Shown here: piece after piece, positions 36,155 to 48,368 of the stretch
Layout: every line of letters begins with the position of its first letter
Position numbering within the stretch: position 1 is the first letter of the stretch
NCBI RefSeq assembly: GCF_963678975.1
Contig: NC_089285.1
Span: 5,938,694-6,002,693 of the forward strand
Reading direction: 5' to 3'
DNA from: Dysidea avara
Lineage: Eukaryota > Porifera > Demospongiae > Dictyoceratida > Dysideidae
Length of the DNA stretch: 64,000 nt
Position numbers and translations under genes: made by a program
The notes under the pieces: generated by a model
What the model was told of the DNA's origin: nothing
The model's database searches: none
The model's input: the letters and a program-made list of their open reading frames with translations, nothing else

Positions 36155-36539
36155 AAGCCCTTCACCTTTCATACACTTTACAAGTGATCATATAGCAGTA
36201 CAGAATTGTGCATCAACTGTTACATATCAGGTGCTTGTCATGTGAAAGTGTTGACAGTGTAGTAGGGGAGGAGTTTCAGAAATTTAATTTAACTGTCACT
36301 GGTCAACCCTTTGTGCTATACTGTTTTTCTCCAACTGTAAACAACATGTGCCTGCCTTCAGCAGCAACTGCAAGAATTGTCAAAGTTCTGTATAATATGA
36401 TGGTCACTTACTAGAGAGGTGCATTGTCTTGTTTAAGTCTATTTGTACAAAAAATCAATGTGTTTTGATTACCAAAGTTGTCTTATTAGTGAGGTGTCCT
36501 GATTCCAGGGGTCTGTGTATGTGCGTACAACAATACGTT

Positions 36540-36939
36540 TGTGACCCAGTCTGGGAAAACCGGTCTTATTGTCTATTAAAAGTATTGAGAAATGCTGGTT
36601 TTAAGCAGTTAGTGTGTTGTAGCTCGCCTGAAGCTGTGTGTACCAAATTTTCACATGTTTTACACGAATTCTCCTTCCTTTACACCAATTTAGATAGTTT
36701 TTGAACTGAGGTTGACTGTATCATGCGAGCTCTAAAAGGGGAGGGAGGCGGGGGCCCAGAAGGAGGGCAAGACACACCACACATACAGATCGCCACTGAG
36801 CTTGGGAAAAGCAGCCAGCAAAACCACTCAAGTCTAAATGATTTTGATTATGAAATTAGATAGCTTATTCATGCAGCTTGGGTGAAGAATCAAATCTGCT
36901 GACATGGGTGATACGACTGGTTTCCCAGACTGGGTCACA
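36540..36939. mobile_element. MITE of the TGTGACCC superfamily, long form (400 bp)
   Basis: TGTGACCCAGTCTGGGAAAA at the left and TTTCCCAGACTGGGTCACA at the right. Comparison with the neighbouring tandem unit, where CACAATTGAAAAACTG is uninterrupted, shows the filled and empty site. A second copy of this form starts at 63,934. Confidence 0.8.
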
Positions 36940-38479
36940 TTTGAAAAACTGGTAACCTGATTATATATCAATATCAAAATAGTGTAATGCTAAAAGTAAT
37001 CAGTGCCTTGATAGTGTGGTGTAGCCACCAAAGGTATAGACAAATTCTTCCTTCACAAGAAGCAAGGGGACATCCTTATAAGCTATTGAAGGCATTTTGG
37101 TAGTAAGACAAGATTTTTATTCTAATAATTATCAAGGATGAGAATGCATTCCTTGCAAAGTAGTGGAGGCAAGATCAACAAAACTATACCTCTGATGAGA
37201 TGAGCACAACAAAGACAATTTATTTTTGTATTGACTTGAAGCTGTTTTAACTAGAAGTATTTGTATAAGCAATCCTACAGGATAGTACTTCTACAGTACA
37301 AAGTGACCATATATAGAAGAGCAGTGTGGTATTGTTGCATAATCACTAGACAATATGACACCAGGCTGGTACTTGCCATGTGAAAGTGTTGACAGTGTAG
37401 GGGAGGGTTTTCAGAAATTTAATTTAAGAATACTGTCGCTGGTCAACCCTTTGTGCTATGTATATCATTTTGCCCCAACTGTAAACAACTTGTGCCTGCC
37501 TTCAGCAGCAATTGCAAGTGCAAGAATTGTGTATAATTATGATGGTCACTTATTAGAGAGGTACATTGTCTTGGTTTAAACAGTCTATAGTTTATCTGTA
37601 TACAATCATATTAAAAAAAATTATACAAAGGATCAGTGTGTTTTGATTACCGAAGTGGCCTTATTACTATTAGTGTGGTGTCCTGGTGGGTACTGTTAGT
37701 GAGGCGTGTGTGCTTGTGCATGCATACAATAATATAATTAAAACCATTCACTACAAGTGTCAGGGTATCCTTATTAGTGAGGTTTCTTGATTTTTTGCAG
37801 GAATCTAAATGTGCGTGTACACTATAGCTCATATCAATGATGTCAATATCCCAGTTATCACTGCAACATAGCCACCAAGATAATTGTATATCATCTGATG
37901 AATATCAGATACGTTGTCACTGCTCCAATGTAATGCAGAGGTTATTGTGATCAAGTGTGTGTGTGTGTGCATTGGTGCTGTTAATGTTTGTGTAACAGTG
38001 AACGGTGAAACCTACTAGTGATCACCTTTTTATGGTGGCATTACTTAATTGTATGAACATATTTCTTGGCCTCATAAAGGCCATCTCATTATAGTGCCTA
38101 GGTTCCAAACAAGACCTGGGGAACCATTACCTCATTAATAAGATCACCTCATTATAGTGTCCATGTCAAGTAGCTCTCGAACATAGCTGAGGTGTACTTC
38201 ATGACCTCATTAATAAGACCACCTCATTATAGTGTCCATTTGAAGTAGGTCCCTGCCTAACCTCAGAAATACAACCACATCATAGCGCATGGAGTTTGTA
38301 ACCATTCTCTACTTTGTTAGTGTGTACTGAGATGAAGGTATGCAGTATTGGTTATTAGTGCATATGCTAATTAAAGAGCCAGTGTTTTTGATAAATTCCA
38401 ACAGTTGTTTACCAGAAGAAGTGGGATATGTGGTATGCAGCTCACTTTAATTGCATTTTGTGTCATGTGAGTCTCAATA

Positions 38480-38645
38480 CAGCAAAACCTGTGTATTAAG
38501 GACACCTTGGGACCAAACAAAAGTGTTCTGATTATTAAGGTGTCCTGATTTTCCAGGTCAGATTGCATGCTAACGGACATTTTGGGACCATCCAGATTAT
38601 ACAAGTGTCCTCATTTTCAAGTGTCCTGATTAACAGGTTCCACTG
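38480..38645. mobile_element. pogo/Tigger-type MITE (166 bp)
   Basis: CAGCAAAACCTGTGTATTAA at the left and TTAACAGGTTCCACTG at the right, flanked by TA (38,478-38,479; 38,646-38,647). The interior repeats GTGTCCTGATT, TTGGGACCA and related words. Confidence 0.75.
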
Positions 38646-40580
38646 TAGCTGTAATACAAAACCAACAAACGATGGAGTTTACTAGGGCTTGGTAGATCTT
38701 TGTTTTGAATGAGCCCCTGTTAGACACACAAAGTATTTTTCACCATTTCTCCTAGTCTAGCGCTGCCCACTCCTTCGCAAAAGTAAAGGTCTACAGATCC
38801 CATATCATTTCAAAAGGAATTTAATTAGGCAGTGTATGTAAGTGCTGGTTACATTGCTAATTGGCTTTAAGAGTCATTTGGGATCTGTATTTCTCCAGAC
38901 CCTTACTTTTTGCAAAGTGGCAGATGGCACCAGACTACATAGGCTCCTACAAAACAAAGTACACGGCCATAAACTTTATGTGAAGCATGTTAAATACCCA
39001 CTGAGCCCTAGTGAATTTCATTGTTGGCTGTTTTTATACTGCGACTGATAGTAATATACAAGCCATACTATGCAGGTCCTACCTCCTGTGGTTGTTTTAG
39101 TGATGTCACTTAGCATCAGAAATATTTATTACACGGATAAAAGCACCAAGTTTTTTCTGATGCTTCGTTGAAGCATTTTGACTAAATTTTAGAGGAGGTG
39201 CATTATTATTGGTCGATGCTTGTATCAAGAATTGGAATGCATACTTATCTAATAGAGTAGTTGGTCCATGTATCTTCTCGCCATCCATAATCTTATTAAT
39301 CAAAACTTGAAGATTCTTACGTAGAATTAAGGTATTTGGAATTAGCAAATTCCAGTTGCTGTATTTTTAATTTAGAAGTTAAACTGTTGTGTTACATAGG
39401 TTAGTAACTATGCGTATGAGGCACAACTATTATCGTAGTGAGTTGATTTGTTTGGCAGCTTCTATTCTTGCAGAAATTATGGACATGATTTTTCTAAACA
39501 ATGCATGCTGCTCCTGATTATGTGATCGTGGTTTTCAATGTTTCTATTGACCTTTCTCAGCCTGGGTAGGTCAATAGTTGATTGTGTTACTCAATAAACA
39601 TTAATCGTCACTGCCAGACCACCAGAAAGTACAGATGTGGGCTACTGGAAGTAAGACAGGAGAGTGCATCTTATTTATAATTCTGTGTTTCAGTATTATT
39701 TGTGTTTAGTGGCATAAACAAGTAAATAAGCAATGTGCTAGCAGAAGCTTGATTAGTTTGTTTCTTTCAATAGGTAGTTGCTCTAAGTATACATAGGTTA
39801 TTGTACAAATGCAGGTATCTGGCTATTTTTTTTAAAGACATGAGGAATGGCACAATAATCACCATGGGTGAAGTTCAAGGTAATTATTGTGCCATCTAAA
39901 TAGTGCATTGCTTGTGCAGCTCTGGTCACTGCCAGTAATAGTGGATTTCTGATTGACTTAGTGCTAAAATAATTCACTGGTAGGCTTCCCAGATGAAAAT
40001 GATCAGTAATGCTTTCTTTACACTCTAGCAATGATTTCTGGTAGCTGGAATTTAAATTCTGAATTGTCCTGAGTAGTGCACAGGTTGCCAAGTATGTCAT
40101 TGGGTATAGACACTACACCAAGGCATATCTGTTAAAGCATCAACATTATAGAATTTTTCCTTTTGCAACTGCAGCCACACTAGATGAGAAAACTATTGTG
40201 AAATTGTAAAATGTGGAATTGTGAGCTAACAAATGATGCACTGACACATGTTGGATATGGAATACAACAGACAACAAATCATATATATGATCCCATGTGA
40301 TCATATGATTCTGGCGTACATTTATTTATATATCCCAGCTCAAAATATTGTTCCATGCATGTTTGTATATGTGCGTGTGCGTGTGTAGCATGTTCAAATG
40401 TAAGTACTGTGACATATTTTGATACACAAATGTAGCTATAGTGGAAACTGTCTAAGCCAGTCAGGGCCAAATTTTTTTGGCCTAGTGCATAAACATGCAT
40501 GTGTAATTCATGTGTATGCATCTACATATTGTACTAGATGTGGCCTCCATTTCTTTGTATCATTTTCAACTCCCACCCCA
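38646..40580. other. Intergenic region without recognisable gene
   Basis: Open frames up to about 100 codons occur on both strands (for example 39,798-40,100 minus), but none has family motifs or splice-compatible neighbours that I recognise. CGTGTGCGTGTGT microsatellite-like sequence lies near 40,370. Confidence 0.4.
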
Positions 40581-40583
40581 TAG

Positions 40584-40826
40584 GTGTGCAAGAGAGAATG
40601 TAACAAGAGAAAAGATAGAAAAGATATGTAGTTGATTTCTCACTGCAGTAGAAAAGGTGTTCTTCAATGTAAGCTACATTCCGTTTTGTGTTGCTACCTG
40701 GCTATTATCATGTGTACTGCAGGCCACCACAGTGGACTCAAGAACAGTCTCCTAATATTGCTGGTAGATAGGAAGGTGATGATGCACTTGGACGACGTGA
40801 CTAGAGTAGTTGAACTTTTTTTTTAG
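40584..40826 (+). pseudogene. Partial paralogue of the last two exons of the palindrome gene
   Basis: The junction CTTCAAT|GTAAGCTACATTC at 40,663-40,681 and the intron ending CATGTGTACTGCAG (to 40,722) match the arm copies at 53,741-53,795 base for base with few changes. The following exon reads LKNSLLILLVDRKVMMHL before a stop at 40,826, against LENCFLILLKDIVTNL in the arms. Because intron and exon are equally similar, this is a segmental copy and not proof of coding constraint. No upstream exons were identified here. Confidence 0.45.
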
Positions 40827-41149
40827 CTGGATATTTACTCTCATATCCTGATACAATACATTATGTATTGTAATAATTATGTTGTTTACAGACTTTTGTT
40901 TATCAGTTGAAGTAATACAATACATTGTAGCTTATATTTAAATGTACTTGTTGTTTGTCACAGGGATTTTATCCAGCCATGCAGTTAATCATTGTTCCCC
41001 TGCTTTTATGTACTGTATGTCTACGTATGTACCGAAGAGTACATATAACTGAAGGATGTACATAAAATTTATATACTAAAATGTCTGTACAAATGGGTTA
41101 TTAATATAATATATATGCATAATGCTCTAGACTAAGTACTTCCATAATA

Positions 41150-41830
41150 ATGATATTGGATTTGCAATGTCGCCTTTGGCTACTATTTTCACCAAATGTT
41201 GCTACTCATGATCAGTCATGACCACATGAACTTTGATATCCTTGGAGGTTGAGTCAAGGACTTCATTACAGGTGAAATATTTAGCAAAAAAAGTTACTTG
41301 AAAATAATGACTGTTTAATTAGAGTGTTTTATGTTTGCTCAATTGGGGTAATTTATTGAACTATTCACAAATTAATAAGCATCAGATTAATCACTGGTCT
41401 ACAAATGCTCTAGACCAAGAATTATGAGCTTTTCATGTATAGTATTCATACAATTGACAAATGTAGCCTTACAATTGTTTGGTACATGTCTGAGCTAACC
41501 TCAATTCCCATCTTACAAAAATGCTTACACTTAATCTGTTAAATCTCTAGGTAGCTTCAGTTTCACTGAATTTTGCCGATCATGATCACTTGAACCATGA
41601 CATCCTTTGGAGACTGAGTAAGTCAAGGGCCAAATTCACATCTACATTATAAAATGAACTAGAAACAAAATAAATTATTAATGATATCCACGTTTAAGCA
41701 GAAATTATGACTGTTTAAGTGTTTTGCATGTGTGTGCTTTATTAGAGTATATTGTTTCAACTACAGGTATGACACTTAGGTCCATCAGATTAATCACAAA
41801 TTAATTGGCTATAACACAGCTAATTGTGCT
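41150..41830. repeat. Two diverged tandem copies of an about 350-bp segment
   Basis: Shared landmarks in order: TCACCAAATGTTGC/TCACTGAATTTTGC, ATGATCAGTCATGACCACATGAACTTTGATATCCTT-like with CATGATCACTTGAACCATGACATCCTT, TGACTGTTTAA, and CATCAGATTAATCAC, at 41,188-41,395 and 41,560-41,797. Confidence 0.5.
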
Positions 41831-41849
41831 ATAATACTACATGGTTCAT

Positions 41850-43900
41850 CAAACATCAACTATTATGACAGCTTCATTAAGAATTTCAAAGAATTTTATA
41901 ATGATACGCTTGCTTATCACTTGTAATGACTTGTATCTATATATTATACTCTTTAAATGATTACCATTATTTCATTAACTAGCTGTACATAGCATGATGA
42001 CTGCTAGCTTACAACAGTGTGTAAGCAAGCATGAGCTTACTACACTGACTTATCCTATGCATATCTAATTAATTTATACATTTATTTATTCATCCATAGA
42101 GACCCTATACAGAGTGTAACACATGTACAGTTTATTAATTAATAAACTTATAATGAATAATAATGCAGTTACACAAGCTTTATATTTTTACATGTTGACT
42201 TGCTCTAATTTACTCTGACATTTCCTAGCTAAACTTTGCATGTTAATGTGGTCTATTTAGCTACATAGACTTGTCCTGTTTGTATGTTGACTTTTCTAGC
42301 TACAGTGACTAGCTATAGCTAGCTCCTCTTTGTTTGTTGACTTATATTCTAGCTCCACACATGTTGACACATTGCATGATATGACTAGTCCTAGGTACAG
42401 TTTGTATAGTGACTTGGCCTAGCTAGAACTCCTTACCTATGCATTGGTCATTAGTGCTCCCTTGTATGTTGACTGGTCATTGTTGCTCCCTAGCTATACC
42501 TTGTATGTTAATTCGTCATTAGTGCTCCCTTAGCTACACCTTCACTGGTAGCTACACACTGACACAAATACACTGGTAGCTACACAGTGCTAATTAGAAT
42601 GGTAGCTTAAGTAATTGTAAACAAATTATAGAAACAGCAACAGTCCAACTGATTCTGACAGTGAAATTTTCAACAGGGGTACTAACAGTGTGCATATATA
42701 TATATATATATTTGGGAGTGAGTAAAGTGAAAGCTGATTGATACAACTAGCTATGCTCTATCTAGGAGGTCTGGGGGAACGTTCCCACAGGATGATAGCT
42801 AATTTAACCTTCAATTCTGTGATTGGCAAATTCGGTAATTTTAAGTCAAGGTTGTTTTGAAAATATCACAGTTAGTTATCTGAGATTACAAATTTTGACT
42901 GAACTTAGTAACTTCTTGATTATAACATGAATTCAAAAGGTTATTTGTAGCTACCTAGTAACCTAGGCGGAGTCAAATATACTCAAAATTTTGTCCAAAA
43001 TGCTTTCAGGAATTTCCCAAAGTTTTCACCTATTATACTCTTCAGTGTTCCCATTATGCTTGCATTATGCTCCTAGGTTAGCAACATTTCTTACAATTTA
43101 TCTTGAAACATTATAATCTGTGAATGTTCTATTAGAGTATTTCACTACAAAGCGACTGTTCTATTAGTAGTGCAGATTTGTGCACAAATTTGGGTGAATT
43201 GTAGGTTTTTACGTACAAACATCAAAGTTGGCAGGATTATAGAACTTCACCTAGTAAGTATTTTTAGAAGTGGAGCCACCTCCAACTCTGACCTTTATGC
43301 ATTAATTAATTACTAAATTTAATATGACATTTTGAAATCAATTGTGGTCATTATGAGTATCAAATGAAATGGCACACTACAAGAAGTAATTTAACAGTTG
43401 AATCAAGTCTGTATGTCTTTCTGTTCAAAAGTTATGGCTATTTTTCCATGTTCAACTATCACAGTGAACAAAAATAAAAAACACTATAATAATACCATTC
43501 TACAAGTAGTCAGCGTTGTAAGCCTTTTTAAAAAAGGCTTTTTTGTGCACTTTTGGATAAAAGCATGAAAGTTGGCAAAAAGTTTGTGTGTGTGACAAAG
43601 ATCATTTTTTGCTAGGGAGCCACCTCAGATTTGACCTTTGGTGACCTTTACAGGCAATTTAATGTTCAAAAACTGTCAGTTTTGTCTCTATTTCATGTTT
43701 GTATGATCCAAAATCCACACACTTGGTGTCAAATTGAAGCAGTTTCCCTAAAGATTAAGTTGGTTTTTACAGAAAGTCTATATCTTATTCTGTTACAAAG
43801 TTACAATGATTTTTGTGGTAAAATATGCAAGTATATTGTCTCCCGCCCATGCACAGTTGAAAATGTACAGAAAGAAGGCTTACTTTTTAATACTCTTTAT
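41850..43900. other. Intergenic region without recognisable gene
   Basis: AT-rich. Repeated phrases such as TTGTATGTTGACTTGTC and GTGCTCCCT at 42,240-42,540, a TATATATA run at 42,695-42,710, and paired TGTTCTATTAG words at 43,123-43,172. Confidence 0.4.
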
Positions 43901-43908
43901 TTTTCTTA

Positions 43909-44255
43909 TTAAGGCTTTACAGCACAAGTGCTGAAGGTCTGTAGGACACCCGGTCCTACAGCCTGTTGAAATTTGTTGTGTTTGAAAAGGTGGAGATAGG
44001 AGAAAAAAATCCATGACTGGAATGACCTAGGCAGCCTCAAACCTGCAGCCATCCGATTAACGTTCAAACGCTTACAGGAGTCTGCCAGGAAGCCAGGATG
44101 TTCAATTTCATGTATATGTCTCCATATAGAGAGTGACTTATTATCTCAAAGTACCCCATGTGGAACCAAATGGACATTAGTATATTTATTAAGGCTTTAC
44201 AGCACAAGTGCTGAAAGTCTGTAAGACACCTGGTCCTACACTCTGTTTAAAGTTG
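43909..44255. repeat. Direct repeats of about 65 bp flanking an about 220-bp interval
   Basis: TTATTAAGGCTTTACAGCAC...GGTCCTACA occurs at about 43,909-43,970 and again at 44,187-44,243 with few differences. GGCTTTACAG also occurs at the 3' end of the LINE at 1.66 kb, so these may be LINE or SINE tails. Confidence 0.5.
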
Positions 44256-44580
44256 ATACATAAAGTGTACTGATTCTGTATAACAATTTGACATGTTAAA
44301 TAGGTATGATACTTAGGGATAGATCAATTGACTACCATGGGTTACATGCCCATGCAGGTCAATACTCTGAATGGCGGGTTTATGTACGAGGTACAATTTG
44401 TGTAAATTTTGCAAATTCTTGATCCACTAAATTTTAGCTGCATGTTTTTGTATGAATTCACACATTTCGACTAAGCTTTCTGGATTCTACTTTTATTGAA
44501 TCATTATAGTGAAGACAATTGCTTGTGTTTTGTAGACTAAAGTTTGCAATTGCAGAAATTTCTGCTGTAGTCTATTTAGT

Positions 44581-44985
44581 AGGCACCGGCCTATTATGCT
44601 TTTAATTTTGCCTATTATGCTATGCTGCAGTGCTCAAAAAATTTTGCCTATTATGCTCATAATTATGCTCAAACTTTTTGCTACAGTTCCCATGTTTTGT
44701 TACTTTCTAATGGATAATGATAAACTTTGGCTTATGAACAACTGAAATGCACTCGTTGTGCATTAAGAATTTGGCTACATTATACTGTGAAACTATAATA
44801 ACAGTCATGTCAAATAACTACTTAATGCCATATCAGTGCCATCGTTATTGTAAGTCAACCTTTTTCTGTGGCATGCATTTTTGCTTACAGTATGACAATT
44901 ATTCTGCCTATTATACTAGCTTATGTTTGATGCTTTCAGGCACCTATTATGCTCAAAATCATGTCAGCATAATAGGCTGGTGCCT
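44581..44985. mobile_element. MITE with AGGCACCGGCCTATTATGC ends (405 bp, copy 1)
   Basis: AGGCACCGGCCTATTATGC mirrors GCATAATAGGCTGGTGCCT. CCTATTATGCT is repeated internally. A second copy lies at 47,200-47,981. The target duplication is not clear. An open frame across it is fortuitous. Confidence 0.75.
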
Positions 44986-45730
44986 ACTCAACATCATGAC
45001 AACATGCTCTATTAATGGAGTTCTGGGGGCATGCCGCCACAGAGTCTTCTGAGATTGAATTTGGTAACAGTAAGCACTGTGAGTTACTGTTAAAGAAAGT
45101 GCTCATCATCAGCTGATCAGCATTATTATACAGTAGCAGTAGTAATACTATAATAGCTGCATGTCATACAGCTAGGGGATACAGCATGAATACTGCAGTA
45201 CGATTTACATGTAAGTATATAAAGCTGAAATTTAAGAGGTCTGATGCTGCAACCCCTGGAATCTGACACATATTATCAATGTATATACAGTAGCAATAAA
45301 ATTGCAAATACAGCTGGCAATATTTATCTATGTTTCTAGGTTCACAAGGAGATGGTAATAGCTATCATAGTTTCTGGTCTAATTTATTTATACTGTGGTC
45401 ATTCTAGAACATCTCTTTTGGGAGTTTGGAATTTGAAGAAATGATATGGGGTGCTATAGTTGTTTATGTTGATAAAGAATTCACTTAAGCCTACACCCCT
45501 CATTATAAAAGTACACAGAAGGGTCTCAAATGCAATATACACAGTGGTCATATTTTGTTTGCACCTTAAAAGTTAGATACATATATGTAACATACAGGTT
45601 ATTATGTGTGGAGCAGGTCTGGGGGTAGTTAGCTTTGTTCAGTCACTATGGTTTCCAATGCAATACGAAGGTGTCTCTTTTTACTGCATTGCTGTAATGC
45701 TGTAAGTTGTGATTTCATACAGGTAGCTTA

Positions 45731-45982
45731 TATGACCAGATCTGCAAAAAGGGGTCTTTTAGCCTTTCCGATTACATGTACTTGGCAACCCATAACTTGA
45801 CCTGTGAATATGGTGTCACCCTGAAATTTGGTCACCTGATACCCCTAACATATATAGTATATACCACAATAGCTTGGTGTAATATGAAGGTGATAAGTCA
45901 AACATATGTGCATAGAGTTATTAGTAAACAAACCCAGGAATCTGGAAAGGCTATAAGACCCCTTTTCGCAGATCCGGTCACA
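45731..45982. mobile_element. TGTGACC-superfamily MITE (about 250 bp)
   Basis: Left end TATGACCAGATCTGCAAAAA, then GGGGTCTTTTAGCCTTTCC. Right end GGAAAGGCTATAAGACCCC followed by TTTTCGCAGATCCGGTCACA. Same family as 46,508-46,751 and 50,374-50,610. Confidence 0.8.
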
Positions 45983-46139
45983 AAGTATTTATTGAAGTGT
46001 AATTGTAACTTTCACTATCAACATAGTTTTAATATAGTAAAATATCCAAATGCCTGTCACATGACCAAGTCGTTAGGTAAGAAATGTGCCTTAGATTGGC
46101 ATATAGTACAGTTGCTTTTGGTTTTGGTCACGTGACCGC

Positions 46140-47199
46140 TTTACTCTGTTATTGATTGATTGATTGATTAATATATTTAACCTCCAGGCAATCAGCTACA
46201 GCCATTCTTCCTTGCCCAGAGGGACACATTACAATATATAGACAGTACACACAAAACTAAACAAAGCAATTATACAAAGACAACCAAAGTAAACAACTTA
46301 TAACACAAAAAACATACATAGTTACAATCATATTAATATTATCAAAGGAGTGAGTCACAGTGCTGCTTAAGGACATCCACATACTCATAAAATGGAGAAT
46401 TAATAGTCAGTTACAGATGATGGTAATGCATTCCACCATTGAATAGTCTTATAATGAAAGAAATGTTGAGTAAAGCACAAGCTGAACATAGGTAAGTTTG
46501 CAAAATATGTGACTGGGTCTGCGAAAAGGGGTCTTATAGCCTTTCCAATTGCATGTACTTGGCAATCCATAACTTAACTTGTGAGTATGGTACCAACCTG
46601 AAATATGGTCACCTTACACTATTACTAACATAGCACTGTTCATGGATGTAATTTTAAGACAATAGGTTAAACACATGCATGATATGTTATGACTCGTCAA
46701 ACTTGGAAATTTGGAAAGGCTATAAGACCCCTTTTCGCAAATCCGGTCACATAATATTATACTGGTGTCCTTGTACTATATAAGAAGTTCCACTGAAAAC
46801 AATTGGTGGTTCAAGTGGAATACATTTAACTTGGTAGTACTGGTGGCACATTAAACACAGTGATTTAAACTGAATATATAAAATAAGGCAATGGCAACCA
46901 TTGCAATCTATGATAAAATTCAGACACATGATCATATTTCCTTAGGTCATAACACAACCTTACTGCACCCTCTAAAGTCTTTGCAGTAGAGTGCTTCAAA
47001 ATGATGGTCCCCACACTGTTACACAGTAAGACAAATCAGACAATACCAGGGATTCCAATAACATCTTCACCAAACTATTGTCAATAACATGTCAGTGAGA
47101 CCTAAGCAAACATAGATAGCTAGTATACGACATTTTATGGCACACATTAGCAATGTGATGAGTCCAAGACATAGTAGAGTCAAAAATAAGTCCTAAATT
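46140..47199 (-). pseudogene. Decayed LINE 3' fragment, interrupted by a MITE
   Basis: Minus-strand pieces: LGLIFDSTMSWT and LSYCVTVWGP (about 47,190-46,950), then HFFHYKTIQWWNALPSS (about 46,460-46,410), the usual C-terminal LINE motifs. The 3' end is a tetranucleotide tail, ATTG repeated at 46,145-46,170 on the plus strand. The TGTGACC MITE at 46,508-46,751 sits inside it, and the AGGCACC MITE adjoins it at 47,200. Several frame breaks; no catalytic region. Confidence 0.65.
46508..46751. mobile_element. TGTGACC-superfamily MITE (244 bp)
   Basis: TGTGACTGGGTCTGCGAAAA at the left and TTTTCGCAAATCCGGTCACA at the right, flanked by TA (46,506-46,507; 46,752-46,753). It is inserted in the LINE fragment. 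Confidence 0.8.
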
Positions 47200-47981
47200 A
47201 GGCACCAGCCTATTATGCTTTTAATTTTGCCTATTGTGCTATGCTGCAGTGCTTAAAATTTTTACATATTATGCTTATTATTATGCTCAAAATTTTTGCC
47301 ACAGTTCCTATGTGTTGTTACTTTCTAATGGATAATGATAAACTTTGGCTTATGAACAACTGGTTAAATGTGAAAAGTACTCATTGTGCATTAAGAATTT
47401 GGCTGCATTGTAAACTATAATAACAGCGGTTTGAGATAACTATTTAATGCTATATCAGTGGCATCAACTGTTCTATTATCAGGGCCGCCCACAGGGGGGG
47501 GGCAACTGGGGCATTTTGCCCCGGGCCCCAGCCTGAAAGGGGCCCCAGGAGGCCCCATGAAGGCCCCCCTGAATACCTGTTTAAAAGATCGATATACTCT
47601 AATAGAGCAGTCAGATCTAAATACTCTAATAGAGCAGTCACAGTATTCTTCAGAGGAGCAGTGTAGCAAGCTTATAGATAAGGAGATATGGTTGGTGATG
47701 GGTATATAGTTATTGTCATTGCCAGCAGGTTGTGATCTTTTTTTTTTTTTTTTTTGGTCTTCATCTTACAACTTGGGTCAAGGGCCCCACTTTAACTCTT
47801 TGCCCTGGGCCCCTTAATTTCTCTGGGCGGCCCTGTCTATTATTGCAAGTCAACCTTTTTCTGTGACATGCATTTTCGATTGCAGTATGACAATTATTCT
47901 GCCTATCATGCTAGCATTATGCTTGATGCTTTCAGGCACCTATTATGCTCAAAATTATGCCAGCATAATAGGCTGGTGCCT
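47200..47981. mobile_element. MITE with AGGCACC ends (copy 2), carrying a nested hAT element
   Basis: AGGCACCAGCCTATTATGC mirrors GCATAATAGGCTGGTGCC. Removing the nested 356-bp element and its 8-bp duplication leaves about 418 bp colinear with copy 1 at 44,581-44,985. Confidence 0.75.
47480..47835. mobile_element. hAT-type MITE (356 bp) with an 8-bp target duplication
   Basis: CAGGGCCGCCCA at the left mirrors TGGGCGGCCCTG-like sequence at the right. TCTATTAT stands on both sides (47,472-47,479 and 47,836-47,843), the 8-bp duplication expected of hAT. The interior has two TACTCTAATAGAGCAGTCA words (47,594-47,643) and a T-run at 47,738-47,755. Confidence 0.9.
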
Positions 47982-48368
47982 GCTATTTAGATTATATATG
48001 AACTTGCAAATATATAGTATCACTAATGTTTAGCACACTGTATCTATCACTGAAGAATATTTGAAACCACCCTATGCATGCAATAGCAACTCAGTATATT
48101 AGTGCATATCATACTATATAAGCATTGTTCTTATTATATTTTTTAAAGCTATTACTGTGAAACTTCTCTAATTCAATACCTGTATCTAATCCAGAATATC
48201 TCTGTAATCTGACACCATTTAATTTGCTGCACCAATGAAATAAGACTTTTTCTGTCTGATATTGCTTGATAATCCAACATCCCCACGCAGGTTGTTGAGC
48301 AAAATGTAACTGATATATAATAGGAAATTGATCCGTGTATTTTGGGGCCAATTATAAGTCTAATATTA

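Larger units (their letters stand above)
33565..37950. repeat. Diverged tandem copies of a roughly 1.2 kb unit
   Basis: The landmark TGTGCTATATTGTTTTACTC...CCAACTGTAAACAACTTGTG recurs at about 33,590, 34,502, 35,080, 36,310 and 37,450. The last three copies are followed by the same series: GCAAGAATTGTCAAAG, CACTTATTAGAGAGGTGCAT, CCTTATTAGTGAGGTGTCC. The first two of these also carry GTGTAGCCACCAA...GGCATTTTGGTAGT, and GTGAAAGTGTTGACAGTGTA precedes the 36.3 and 37.45 kb copies. Units are about 1.1-1.2 kb apart, differ by substitutions and by the MITEs they received, and hold no convincing gene. Confidence 0.75.

Noticed and set aside
44747-45052. 101-codon open frame
   Set aside because: It lies mostly within the AGGCACC MITE and is not kept in the second copy.
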